From DATDVC01 sp036517695 (GTDB taxonomy: Bacteria > Patescibacteriota > Minisyncoccia > Phycocordibacterales > WO2-35-19): a DNA stretch of 27,951 nt. Under the pieces are notes generated by a model. The model worked only from the letters and a program-made list of their open reading frames with translations, was not told the origin of the DNA and did not search any database. Both the position numbers and the translations under genes were made by a program. This document shows, one piece after another, positions 13,764 through 21,376 of the stretch. The DNA lies in NCBI GenBank assembly GCA_036517695.1, contig DATDVC010000049.1, positions 1 through 27,951 of the forward strand. Reading direction: 5' to 3'. Each line of letters begins with the position of its first letter. Positions within the stretch are counted from its first letter, which is position 1.

Positions 13764-16760
13764 ATGATTGAAAAGAGGTTTGAAGATGAATATAAAAAGC
13801 TCAATAAGGCCCAAAAAGAGGCGGTGGATAGTATAGAAGGCCCGGTGATGGTCATAGCAGGCCCTGGGACGGGCAAGACCACCATTTTGACTCTAAGAAT
13901 AGCCAATATACTAAAAGTAACCGACACTCCGCCTTCCGGAATTCTCGCTCTCACTTTCACTGAAGCTGGAGCAAAGGCGATGCGGATGAAGCTACGTGAA
14001 ATAATCGGAGCGCGCGCCCTTGAGGTTGCGGTCCACACCTTCCATGGTTTTGCCATGTCGGTAATCAGAGAGTTTGAAGACCACTTCCCACACCTGGCGC
14101 GCTCCAAAGAAATCACCGAGATTGAAGCCGAAAACCTGGTGAGAGAAATCTTGAAGGATCAAAAATTTGCCAAGCTCCGGCCGCTCGGCGAGCCAGAATA
14201 TTATATTGCTAAAATCATCAGTGCAATAAGCGACTGCAAGAAGGAGGCCTGGACACCGGAAATGGTCGCCGAATTTGCCGCTTCGGAAATCGAGCGAGTT
14301 AAGAATGATCCGGAAAGTATTTCTAGCAGAGGAGCATCAAAGGGGAACTTGAAAGCCGATGCTCTGCGCCGGATCGAAAAGTGCGGAAAAACACTTCTCT
14401 TTGCCGAAGTTTATGGTCTTTATGAAAAGATCAAAAAAGAAAAAAGAAAAATAGACTTCGACGATATGCTTTTCGAATTGTTGCAAACCTTAAGGCACGA
14501 CCCGCTACTTCTCCAAAGTCTCCAAGAAAAATACTTATACCTGATGATCGACGAGCATCAAGATACAAATGACACTCAAAATTTGATTATCAGGATGATC
14601 GCTGATTTTTTTGAAAATCCAAATCTTTTCGTGGTGGGAGACGAGAAGCAAGCTATTTATCGTTTTCAAGGAGCTTCGGTTCAAAATTTTCTGGGGTTCC
14701 AAAAAATATGGAGTTCTATGAAAATAATCCCACTTGAAGAAAACTACCGTTCTCATCAACACATCTTGGATGGCTCCTTCAAAATGATCGAGCAAAATTA
14801 TACTCAAGACGAGCACCAAAATTTGCGTGTCAGATTGCTCGCCAAAAATGGTAGCTCTGCCAAACCAATCGAACTCTTGATTGCATCAGATCAAGAGACC
14901 GAGGAGTTGGGACTAGTTGAGAGATTGAGAGAAATAGAAAAAACTGAATCCCAAAGCACGGTAGCGGTGATAGCGAGACGCAACAGCGATGTGGAAAAAA
15001 TATTTGCCACTCTGGAGAACAACGAGCTCGATGTCTGCGCCGAAAAGGGAGCGAATATTTTCAATCATCCGCTAGGAGAATTATATTTTTCGTTGGTAGA
15101 ATTTTTGGCTGATCCGGCTAAAACTGATCGCTTGGCCGAAACACTGATTGGTGGTCTCTGGGGTATTGATTTTGCCGATCAAGTCAGATTCATCAGTTTA
15201 GCAAGAAGTGGCAAAACAGGAGAAGTTGTAGAAAACATTGGAGCCATAAAAATGTTGCAACAAAAAATCTCCACTTCCGGCGTAATCGATTTTTTAGTTT
15301 TGACAGCCGACGTTTCCGGTTTTACCAAACTCGCCAGCCAGACTCCACTCGGTAGTGAAGTCTGGCGGGGCATAATAGCTTTGAGTGAAGAGTTAGCAAA
15401 AGCCCAAGAGATAGCAAGCCCCAAAAGACTAATCGAGGCCCTTCTGGCTTACAAAAAAACAGCCGAAAGAAGAGCGGTAAAAATAAATGTCGGCAAAAGC
15501 TCGGCCCAAATCAGAGTTATGACCGCCCACGGTTCGAAAGGGCTCGAGTTTGATTATGTATTCTTGCCCTACGCCTTCGAAGAGTCTTGGATCAAAAAAG
15601 ACAGAAGCCCGGCCTTCGTTTTGCCTAAAGAAAAAGAAGTGAACGATGACATAAGAGACGACCGCCGGCTCTTCTACGTCGCTCTGACCCGGGCCAAAAA
15701 ACACTTGTTAATAAGTCGGCATGAGGAAGATCAAAGTGGCAAACTCTTGACCCCACTTCGATTTATCGACGAACTTGATGAAAAATTGATCTCAAACAAA
15801 ACAATCACCCCAAAAATAAGAGAAGGGGCAGACAAGAGCTTGAGGGGTGAAAAACAAAAAAACGATCTGGAAAAAATCGAGTACGCCAAAAATGTAATTT
15901 TGGAAAAAGGCATCTCTGTCACTGCCCTAAACCACTTCATCGAATGTCCGAGCAAGTTTTTCTACAAAAGTATTCTCAAACTTCCTGAAGCGCCAAACCC
16001 AACTTCCGAAAAAGGCAACGCGATGCACGAAGCGATGCGAAGAGTCTGGAACCTCACCCCCGGCCCCTCTCCTATAAATAGGAGAGGGGAGAGAGATACA
16101 GATGAATCTAGTTTTGGTTTTCCCTCCCCTGATCAAGGGGAGGGTGGCCAAAGGCCGGGTGGGGTCATAGAACAAACCATCAAAAACACTGTTACAGAAT
16201 ATTTCAAACATTCCCTGTTGCCGCTTTTTGAAAAAGAAACCATTCTAAATGAATTGTTGGCCGATGCGCCAAAAGTGGCCCGAGAATTAGAACTTCATTT
16301 CAAACAAGAGGGGAGAGTAGCGACCGAGAGCTGGGTAGAAACATTTTTTACTCACCAACAAACGGAATTTAGAATCCACGGCAAACTCGACGTCATCTTG
16401 GAGCAAGACAAAAAAGTATTGATCTATGATTATAAAACCAAAAAAGCCATGAGTGTAAATGCCATCAAGGGGGAAACTGCAAGCGAAGACGGTGGTTATT
16501 TCCGCCAGCTTGTTTTCTACAAAATGCTTTTGGAAAATAAAGAAAATTATAAAAACAAAGAGATTGAACCGGCTCTAGTCTTTATCCGGCCAGACGAAAA
16601 GGGGCGCTGTCCGACCGTAAGCTTGCCAATAGAAAAATCTGACATCGAAGAAGTCGAGGATCATCTCAAAAACCTAATTGACAGCGTTTGGTCCAGCTCT
16701 CTCCTCACCTCCGACTGCTCCGACCCCGACTGCAAATATTGCAAATATAAAAAAATATAA
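13764..16760 (+). CDS. UvrD/AddA-like superfamily 1 helicase fused to a PD-(D/E)XK nuclease
   Basis: A 998-aa DNA helicase-nuclease for repair or recombination. Helicase motifs: Walker A GPGTGKTT (33-40), VHTFHGF (motif Ia region), DEHQDTN from D263 (canonical DEFQDTN with His), GDEKQAIYRFQGA, ENYRSH, MTAHGSKGLEFD and FYVALTRAKKHL. The C-terminal part (from about 720) is a RecB/AddB-type nuclease: HGKLDVI with D876 and DYKTK with D889/K891. C728 together with C985, C990 and C993 at the very end are spaced like the Fe-S cluster of AddB and Cas4 nucleases. Residues 763-801 are an insert encoded by a palindromic repeat. Start ATG 13764 sits 6 nt after a TAAGAT box, so the message may be leaderless. 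It may replace RecBCD/AddAB; no second subunit gene is adjacent. Confidence 0.9.
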   Translation: MIEKRFEDEYKKLNKAQKEAVDSIEGPVMVIAGPGTGKTTILTLRIANILKVTDTPPSGILALTFTEAGAKAMRMKLREIIGARALEVAVHTFHGFAMSVIREFEDHFPHLARSKEITEIEAENLVREILKDQKFAKLRPLGEPEYYIAKIISAISDCKKEAWTPEMVAEFAASEIERVKNDPESISSRGASKGNLKADALRRIEKCGKTLLFAEVYGLYEKIKKEKRKIDFDDMLFELLQTLRHDPLLLQSLQEKYLYLMIDEHQDTNDTQNLIIRMIADFFENPNLFVVGDEKQAIYRFQGASVQNFLGFQKIWSSMKIIPLEENYRSHQHILDGSFKMIEQNYTQDEHQNLRVRLLAKNGSSAKPIELLIASDQETEELGLVERLREIEKTESQSTVAVIARRNSDVEKIFATLENNELDVCAEKGANIFNHPLGELYFSLVEFLADPAKTDRLAETLIGGLWGIDFADQVRFISLARSGKTGEVVENIGAIKMLQQKISTSGVIDFLVLTADVSGFTKLASQTPLGSEVWRGIIALSEELAKAQEIASPKRLIEALLAYKKTAERRAVKINVGKSSAQIRVMTAHGSKGLEFDYVFLPYAFEESWIKKDRSPAFVLPKEKEVNDDIRDDRRLFYVALTRAKKHLLISRHEEDQSGKLLTPLRFIDELDEKLISNKTITPKIREGADKSLRGEKQKNDLEKIEYAKNVILEKGISVTALNHFIECPSKFFYKSILKLPEAPNPTSEKGNAMHEAMRRVWNLTPGPSPINRRGERDTDESSFGFPSPDQGEGGQRPGGVIEQTIKNTVTEYFKHSLLPLFEKETILNELLADAPKVARELELHFKQEGRVATESWVETFFTHQQTEFRIHGKLDVILEQDKKVLIYDYKTKKAMSVNAIKGETASEDGGYFRQLVFYKMLLENKENYKNKEIEPALVFIRPDEKGRCPTVSLPIEKSDIEEVEDHLKNLIDSVWSSSLLTSDCSDPDCKYCKYKKI
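16051..16165 (+). repeat. Composite GC-rich palindromic element inserted in frame in the helicase-nuclease gene
   Basis: An outer inverted pair (16051-16065 and 16153-16165) encloses two perfect or near-perfect palindromes. One is CCCCTCTCCTAT (16064-16075) with ATAGGAGAGGGG (16078-16089). The other is CCCTCCCCT (16122-16130) with AGGGGAGGG (16136-16144). The translation, LTPGPSPINRRGER ... PSPDQGEGGQRPGG, is a Pro/Gly-rich linker unlike the surrounding protein. This repeat type (PGPSP/GEG) is widely scattered in bacterial genomes. The insertion keeps the frame. Confidence 0.85.
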
Positions 16761-16779
16761 TTATAATTATTTCAACAAC

Positions 16780-17883
16780 ATGCCTCCACAATTTGATCGA
16801 CAACAACCGGAACAACCAAAATCGAGCAAAATACCAAACTGGGTTTTTATAATTATCGGCTTTGTCTTGTTTGCTCTTGGTGCATACTTCCTCTACCAAT
16901 ACCTAACGACTCCTTTCATAAACCCAAATCAAGAATCTCCGTCTGCCATACAACAAGCGGATATTTCTAACTGGAAAACATATCGAAATGAGGAATATGG
17001 GTTTGAGATAAAATATCCTACGTATCTTCTTTTGGATGAGGTAACCTTGGATTCTAAAACAAATTTTTATAATGATTACGTTTCTATTGATATTGATACT
17101 CCTGAAAATATCACCGAATCAAAAAAACCAAACCCAGGATCAGGAGGCAATCTTCCATTTTTTAGATTCGGTGCATTTAATCCTATAAACAAAGAAACAA
17201 TAACTCCTTGTTCAGTAATGCTTAAAAAATTAGTTGTGGGCGGAATGTCTGTAAGTGTTTGTGAAGAAGAAGATATGAGTGGGTCAATGATGAGGATATC
17301 TTTTATTAAAGATAAAATTGTTTTCTCCGCCCAGTCAGGATCTTATTCTAATGCAAATACTCAGTTAATAGACCAGATACTTTCCACCTTCAAATTTATT
17401 TCCACTTCAACCCCGATGAGCTATGAGGATTTGGTAAAAAACTTACCGCCTGACCCAGGAGAAGAAGGGAAGAAAACATTGGAGGGAATTGATTCTGACG
17501 GGGACGGCGTGAGAGATGATGTGCAAAAGATAATATCTTTAAAATATAAACATTCTTTGAAGGTTATTGAAGCGGCTAGGGATGGTGCAAAAGCCTTACA
17601 AGCAGCAATTCTGGCTTCTCAAAAACCAAATAATGGTGGGTTGTCTTTGAGTATATCTTCTATGGAACGTAAGGCTGCACAGTGTATTTTATTTATAGAT
17701 CCAGAAAATGCCTCAAGTATAATAACTGAGATTGTTGCGACTGTTTTAAACACTGAAGCACGTTTCGATGCTTACAATTTATACAAAATTCAAATCAAAG
17801 GACAATCTGACTCTTCACCAGCACCATCCCCAGAAGACAAAAAACTCTCTTGCTCTTTTAATCCGGCTTTATTACCAAACTAA
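16780..17883 (+). CDS. Membrane-anchored protein with a calcium-binding-like loop, paralogue 1
   Basis: A 367-aa protein of unknown function. The N-terminus is short, Pro/Gln-rich and cytoplasmic, followed by one transmembrane helix (about 21-42) and an exported domain. The exported part starts with SNWKTYRNEEYGFEIKYP (63-80), a motif common in surface proteins of CPR bacteria. DSDGDGVRDD (238-247) has the D-x-D-x-D-G pattern of an EF-hand-like or thrombospondin-type-3 calcium loop. The C-terminal 120 residues contain two cysteines (in AAQCILF and KLSCSFN) that could pair. The frame is open from 16678, but that would overlap the helicase gene. ATG 16780, aligned with the start of the next gene, is preferred, and TATAAT (16762-16767) lies 12 nt before it. 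Composition is AT-richer than the upstream genes. Confidence 0.75.
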   Translation: MPPQFDRQQPEQPKSSKIPNWVFIIIGFVLFALGAYFLYQYLTTPFINPNQESPSAIQQADISNWKTYRNEEYGFEIKYPTYLLLDEVTLDSKTNFYNDYVSIDIDTPENITESKKPNPGSGGNLPFFRFGAFNPINKETITPCSVMLKKLVVGGMSVSVCEEEDMSGSMMRISFIKDKIVFSAQSGSYSNANTQLIDQILSTFKFISTSTPMSYEDLVKNLPPDPGEEGKKTLEGIDSDGDGVRDDVQKIISLKYKHSLKVIEAARDGAKALQAAILASQKPNNGGLSLSISSMERKAAQCILFIDPENASSIITEIVATVLNTEARFDAYNLYKIQIKGQSDSSPAPSPEDKKLSCSFNPALLPN

Positions 17884-17920
17884 CTCTACTCAATCACGAT
17901 CCTACAATTAATTAAACAAA

Positions 17921-18571
17921 ATGCCCCCACAATCTAACCAGCCACAACAAATAGAACCGCCCAAATCGAGCAAAATACCTAACTGGATTTTTATAATTAT
18001 CGGCTTTCTGTTAATTGGCCTCGGTGGATACTTCCTCTACCAATACCTAACGACTCCTTTCATAAACCCAAATCAAAAACCTCCAGCCACAATTCAAGCA
18101 AGTGATATTTCTAACTGGAAAACATATCGGAATGAAGAGTATGGGTTTGAATTTGATTATCCTTCATCTATCTATTTAATTAAAATCTCTAATAAACCTG
18201 AAATACCGGAAATGTTGCTCGCGATTAATCTTCCGGGTGATAGGAAACCTTATGAACTTATTAGGAGCTTATCAATAAGTATTTGGGACAATTCACAAAA
18301 ACTTTCTTTGTTAGAATGGGCGACAGCGAATCGAAACTTTTCTAATTTTGCTGATCCGTATATACCAAATGAAGATTTTAAAAACTTAGTTATAGGTGAC
18401 AGAGAAGCTATAAGTTTTTTATGGGGCGGAGGAGCTGATGGAAAAACTGTGATCATAAATAACGAGCATATCATTATTTTATTATCAGCATCAGCCAGTG
18501 TTGGTAGTCCTACAGATAGAGTTTGGCAAGACTTTGATCAACTTCTCTCCACCTTCAAATTCATAAAATAA
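17921..18571 (+). CDS. Membrane-anchored protein, paralogue 2
   Basis: A 216-aa protein of unknown function, clearly a tandem duplicate of the preceding gene. Residues 15-81 (KSSKIPNWIFIIIGF, the TM helix 21-42, LYQYLTTPFINPNQ and SNWKTYRNEEYGFEF) are nearly identical to it, also at the DNA level. The exported domain after about residue 85 has diverged and lacks the calcium-like loop and the C-terminal third. The domain ends in QLLSTFKFI, matching the QILSTFKFI in the middle of paralogue 1 (about residue 205), so it equals that protein's first exported domain alone. TACAAT (17903-17908) lies 12 nt before the ATG, the same spacing as in paralogue 1. Confidence 0.78.
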   Translation: MPPQSNQPQQIEPPKSSKIPNWIFIIIGFLLIGLGGYFLYQYLTTPFINPNQKPPATIQASDISNWKTYRNEEYGFEFDYPSSIYLIKISNKPEIPEMLLAINLPGDRKPYELIRSLSISIWDNSQKLSLLEWATANRNFSNFADPYIPNEDFKNLVIGDREAISFLWGGGADGKTVIINNEHIIILLSASASVGSPTDRVWQDFDQLLSTFKFIK

Positions 18572-18579
18572 CCAAAAAT

Positions 18580-18738
18580 ATGAATTGTATAAAATGTCAA
18601 AGAGAGATGGAGGTGCAGGCGGAGCATGAGACAGAAAACAGCGAGAACGGGAGAAAATATCACAAAACTGTCTATTGGTGCCATAATTGCGACATTTGGT
18701 TGACGACCGAAATCCCCTACAAACAAGTTAGCTTGTAG
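18580..18738 (+). CDS. Small zinc-ribbon protein, 52 aa
   Basis: ATG 18580 to TAG 18736-18738 encodes 52 residues starting MNCIKCQREMEV and containing YWCHNCDIWL. The two CxxC pairs (C3/C6 and C34/C37) are the four ligands of a zinc ribbon, and the spacing of about 27 residues between pairs is normal. Between the pairs the chain is acidic and then basic. It starts 8 nt after paralogue 2 and probably shares its transcript; TAAAAT at 18564-18569 is another possible -10. Small zinc ribbons of this kind are common in bacteria and usually uncharacterised. A nucleic-acid or protein-binding role is only a guess. Confidence 0.65.
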   Translation: MNCIKCQREMEVQAEHETENSENGRKYHKTVYWCHNCDIWLTTEIPYKQVSL

Positions 18739-18743
18739 GTATG

Positions 18744-18790
18744 TTATTTTATATAAAAAGTAGCGAGCAGAGACAACGGTCTAAGCTCGC
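18744..18790 (-). terminator. Terminator of the 18803-19732 gene
   Basis: Read on the minus strand, GCGAGC (18790-18785) and AGAC (18782-18779) pair with GTCT (18774-18771) and GCTCGC (18768-18763) around a 4-nt loop, with a 2-nt internal loop. TACTTTTTATATAAAATAAC follows. The hairpin is 12 nt past the minus-strand stop. On the plus strand no T-run follows it, so it serves the minus-strand gene. Confidence 0.7.
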
Positions 18791-18802
18791 CACAAAAGCC
18801 GT

Positions 18803-19732
18803 TCAATCTTGGACGACAAACCCAGCTTTGAGCAGGTTTTGCGCATCCTTCTCGGGCACCACCCAGACACCGGTCTTACTGGGGTAGTCCGGATAATGCA
18901 TGAACTCTTCAATTCGCAAATAAACCAAATCTCCCTTGTGAGGAGCCGGTGCGGGCGCAAACCCACAAAGAACATCTTCTCCTCTCGAAACCACGCAGAC
19001 TCGATACATGTTACTACTCAAAACTTGTACATCTCGAACGGTACCACCCCACAAAATCTTGTATGGATCGCTTACGCCATGAACAAGCATTTTGTATCTG
19101 TCTTTGTACTTTGATCTCACATCGTACACCTGGCCGTTTTCGTTGGTGAGATATACTGTCACAACCTTCTCATCATTCGCCCTATCGTTCAAAATCATCT
19201 GGCCAATGGTGGCAGGAATGAACAGAAAGAAGAAAAAGAACATGCTGACAGACAACAAAGAAACAATGTCATCGTGATGATGAGCGAATCGCATCCGCCA
19301 GAAGCGATTTTTATTTTGTTCTTTTTTGCTCCTAACCAGATCAATATTCAGTTCTTTTGGTGCCAAGAATTCAGTCCCTTCTGGGATACTGATCGATTTT
19401 GATGCAAACGGAACAAAAAGCTCCATGTTAAGAACGCAGGGATGAAAATATTGATCGATCCTGCGATCTTCAACATAGCGATCATCAAAATGGAAGGTGT
19501 TCTGCACAAGAATCAAGTTCCTACCATTTGGAGTTTTAATGAAACTACCCATCTTTTTAGCAACATCGAAGTCACTAGAGGAACAAAAAGCGTACTGATT
19601 GCCAACCCCATTCCAAAAGAAATGGGGGAGTTTGCGCCAACGTTCTGTAAACTCACAGGCAACCCACAACACAAGCGTAACGATCAACGCCACACCAGAT
19701 AAAATCCAAAGAACAAAAACTCCCGTCTCCAT
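18803..19732 (-). CDS. Hypothetical membrane protein with two TM segments, 309 aa
   Basis: I do not recognise the family. TM1 spans about residues 4-26 and TM2 about 155-179 (a Phe-rich FFFFFLFIPATIG core). Between them is a hydrophilic domain of about 125 residues ending in a charged stretch with a histidine cluster (FAHHHDD, 149-155). After TM2 a soluble domain of about 125 residues contains VYLTNENGQVYDV, a DPYKILWGGTV segment and a pair of cysteines (VCVV, VLCG). The start is well supported: AAGGAG lies 7 nt before the ATG, the best Shine-Dalgarno in the window, and a TTGACT/TATTAT promoter is upstream. It is a single-gene unit with its own terminator. The unusual Shine-Dalgarno and TM layout could mean recent acquisition, but this is not proven. 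Confidence 0.7.
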   Translation of the reverse strand: METGVFVLWILSGVALIVTLVLWVACEFTERWRKLPHFFWNGVGNQYAFCSSSDFDVAKKMGSFIKTPNGRNLILVQNTFHFDDRYVEDRRIDQYFHPCVLNMELFVPFASKSISIPEGTEFLAPKELNIDLVRSKKEQNKNRFWRMRFAHHHDDIVSLLSVSMFFFFFLFIPATIGQMILNDRANDEKVVTVYLTNENGQVYDVRSKYKDRYKMLVHGVSDPYKILWGGTVRDVQVLSSNMYRVCVVSRGEDVLCGFAPAPAPHKGDLVYLRIEEFMHYPDYPSKTGVWVVPEKDAQNLLKAGFVVQD

Positions 19733-19822
19733 ACGATCTCCTTGTCAAAGAATTACTCTTGGACTGCCCCTTGGGGTAGAGTTTACGAGTAGCCAAAAAA
19801 CCTTAGCTTTCTGAGCTATTGT

Positions 19823-19851
19823 ATAATACGGTTAATTTTATTTAAAGTCAA
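19823..19851 (-). promoter_or_regulatory. Promoter of the 18803-19732 gene
   Basis: On the minus strand, TTGACT (19851-19846), a 17-nt spacer and TATTAT (19828-19823), each one mismatch from consensus. The leader is about 85 nt and contains an inverted repeat, ACTCT ... CCCC-tt-GGGG ... AGAGT (19755-19781). The -35 overlaps a perfect 14-bp palindrome at 19850-19863. Confidence 0.65.
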
Positions 19852-19856
19852 GCTAG

Positions 19857-20576
19857 CTAGCTTTGCAAAATCAAATCTATAATTTGTTTTAATTGAGCGT
19901 AAGGGTAAGCGCCTTCGATGGGGTAGTGCTCATTTGTTTTGGTGTCGACAAGAACGCTATACGGGGTGCCGAGCGCTCCGAGCTCCAGCGCATTTTCTAT
20001 ATCATGTTGCACGCGCGGAGCATATTGACCACTCTCAAGACAGACGTTGAATTCACTCGAGGAAAGACCGACGGCAGTCGCAATATTTACAAGCTCATTT
20101 GGGTCAAGTTCGTTGTTGGAAGGAGTAACTTCGTAAAGCTTGTTCGTATATTCCCAAAATTTACTGCTCCCGCCAATTTCGCCCGCACACTCTTGAGCTT
20201 CAGCTTCTTTTGGAGCCCTGCTGTGAATTTCTGCGATGGGGAAGTGGCGATAAACCCAAGCCACACGCTCGTCTTTGCCGTATTCTTGCATGATGGCGAT
20301 CATGCTTTGGTGAAAATTTTTGCAATATGGACATTCAGTGTCGGAATATTCGACCACAATCACTCTAGAGTTCAAACTGCCGAGCACGTGGTCATTGGCG
20401 TCAATCGGTCGCAAGGCGGCAGAAAGATTTTCGGAGTTCAATTGCTGGCCCCTATTTGAAGCTTGATTTGAAGGTGGCGGAGGAACGGAAGACTGTTTGC
20501 CTTTCAAATAAAATCCGCCACCGATCAAAAGCCCGGCGACGATGATAGAGAGGGGCAGTAAAAATTTATCAGACAT
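19857..20576 (-). CDS. DsbA-like thiol:disulfide oxidoreductase, membrane-anchored
   Basis: A 239-aa extracytoplasmic thioredoxin-fold protein. An N-terminal signal anchor (about residues 5-24) is followed by a Pro/Gln linker (31-50) and the DSBA domain. The redox motif CPYC is at C82-C85 (SDTECPYCKNFHQ), and the cis-proline segment GTPYSVLVD lies near residue 210. In the related BdbD/DsbA family such proteins form or isomerise disulfides in exported proteins. Two more cysteines (in EAQECAGE and NVCLES) resemble the second pair seen in some members. The frame extends upstream to 20615, but that start would lie inside uppP. ATG 20576 fits the hydrophobic anchor and lies 6 nt after a TATAAT, so the message is probably leaderless. 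No VKOR or DsbB partner is visible here. Confidence 0.88.
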   Translation of the reverse strand: MSDKFLLPLSIIVAGLLIGGGFYLKGKQSSVPPPPSNQASNRGQQLNSENLSAALRPIDANDHVLGSLNSRVIVVEYSDTECPYCKNFHQSMIAIMQEYGKDERVAWVYRHFPIAEIHSRAPKEAEAQECAGEIGGSSKFWEYTNKLYEVTPSNNELDPNELVNIATAVGLSSSEFNVCLESGQYAPRVQHDIENALELGALGTPYSVLVDTKTNEHYPIEGAYPYAQLKQIIDLILQS

Positions 20577-20582
20577 GATATT

Positions 20583-20590
20583 ATTATACA
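20583..20590. promoter_or_regulatory. Overlapping divergent -10 boxes for the dsbA-like gene and uppP
   Basis: On the minus strand, TATAAT occupies 20588-20583, exactly 6 nt before the dsbA-like ATG. On the plus strand, TATACA occupies 20585-20590, exactly 6 nt before the uppP ATG at 20597. Only 20 nt separate the two start codons, so both transcripts are expected to be leaderless and to compete for polymerase. No good -35 hexamers are seen for either direction. Confidence 0.55.
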
Positions 20591-20596
20591 CTACAA

Positions 20597-21376
20597 ATGA
20601 ACATTTTAGAATCAATCATCCTGGGGCTTACTCAAGGGCTTACCGAATTCCTACCCGTCTCTTCTTCCGGACATTTGATATTGGCGAGAAAATTTTTAGG
20701 CCTGTCGCTTGAAAGCAGTTTGGCTTTCGACGTATTTTTAAATACTGCCACCTTGTTTGCCGTCATATACTGCTTTTGGGGAGACTTGAGAGCTCTTGCG
20801 AGAGATTTCTTCACTCAAGGTTTTTCTTCAAGGAGCACAAATATTTTGTGGGCTGTTGTTTTGGGTTCAATACCTGCTGGATTTTTTGGATTTTTCTTTG
20901 GAGACAGAATAGAAGAAATTTTTAGAAACCCCCACTCGGTCGCTTGGGCGCTTATAGCCGGAAGTATTTTGATGTTTTTAGCAGACTCAATTGATGGGAA
21001 AAAAGGAGGAGTAACTCCAGCAAAAGGATTTTTGGTTGGGGTTTTCCAATCTTTGGCTTTGATACCAGGCATTTCTCGTTCTGGCTCTTCAATCTCGGGT
21101 GGTATTTTGGCCGGCCTCTCAAGAGAAGAGGCGATCCGTTTTTCATTTTTACTTTTAATCCCGGTTTCTCTCGGAGCTATCCTCAAAATCTTGATCGATC
21201 CCTCTTTCCAAATTTCAAATTTCGTAACCCTCAACTCGTGCTTCGCCTTCCTTGCCGCTTTCCTCTCCGGCATCTGGTCAGTGCGCTTCCTTGTCCGCTA
21301 CCTTTCCTCGCACAAATTTACTCCATTTATTATTTATAGGATAGTTTTGGCCGGAGTGATTTTAATTTTTACATGA
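20597..21376 (+). CDS. uppP: Undecaprenyl-diphosphatase
   Basis: Also called BacA. This integral membrane enzyme dephosphorylates undecaprenyl pyrophosphate to recycle the lipid carrier for peptidoglycan and other envelope polymers; loss or excess alters bacitracin sensitivity. The 259-aa length is typical. Signature motifs are present: GLTEFLPVSSSGHL (14-27) and PGISRSGSSI with the catalytic-region arginine R161. About seven or eight hydrophobic helices are visible. The ATG 20597 lies 6 nt after a TATACA box. The TGA stop overlaps the first base of the structured repeat 21376-21488. Confidence 0.96.
   Translation: MNILESIILGLTQGLTEFLPVSSSGHLILARKFLGLSLESSLAFDVFLNTATLFAVIYCFWGDLRALARDFFTQGFSSRSTNILWAVVLGSIPAGFFGFFFGDRIEEIFRNPHSVAWALIAGSILMFLADSIDGKKGGVTPAKGFLVGVFQSLALIPGISRSGSSISGGILAGLSREEAIRFSFLLLIPVSLGAILKILIDPSFQISNFVTLNSCFAFLAAFLSGIWSVRFLVRYLSSHKFTPFIIYRIVLAGVILIFT

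Noticed and set aside
16678..16779. Upstream extension of the first membrane paralogue
   Set aside because: It would overlap the helicase-nuclease gene, and the ATG at 16780 aligns with the start of the paralogue at 17921.
20577..20615. Longer N-terminus of the dsbA-like protein
   Set aside because: It would place the start inside uppP and put extra residues before a normal signal anchor; the 20576 start has a -10 box 6 nt upstream.
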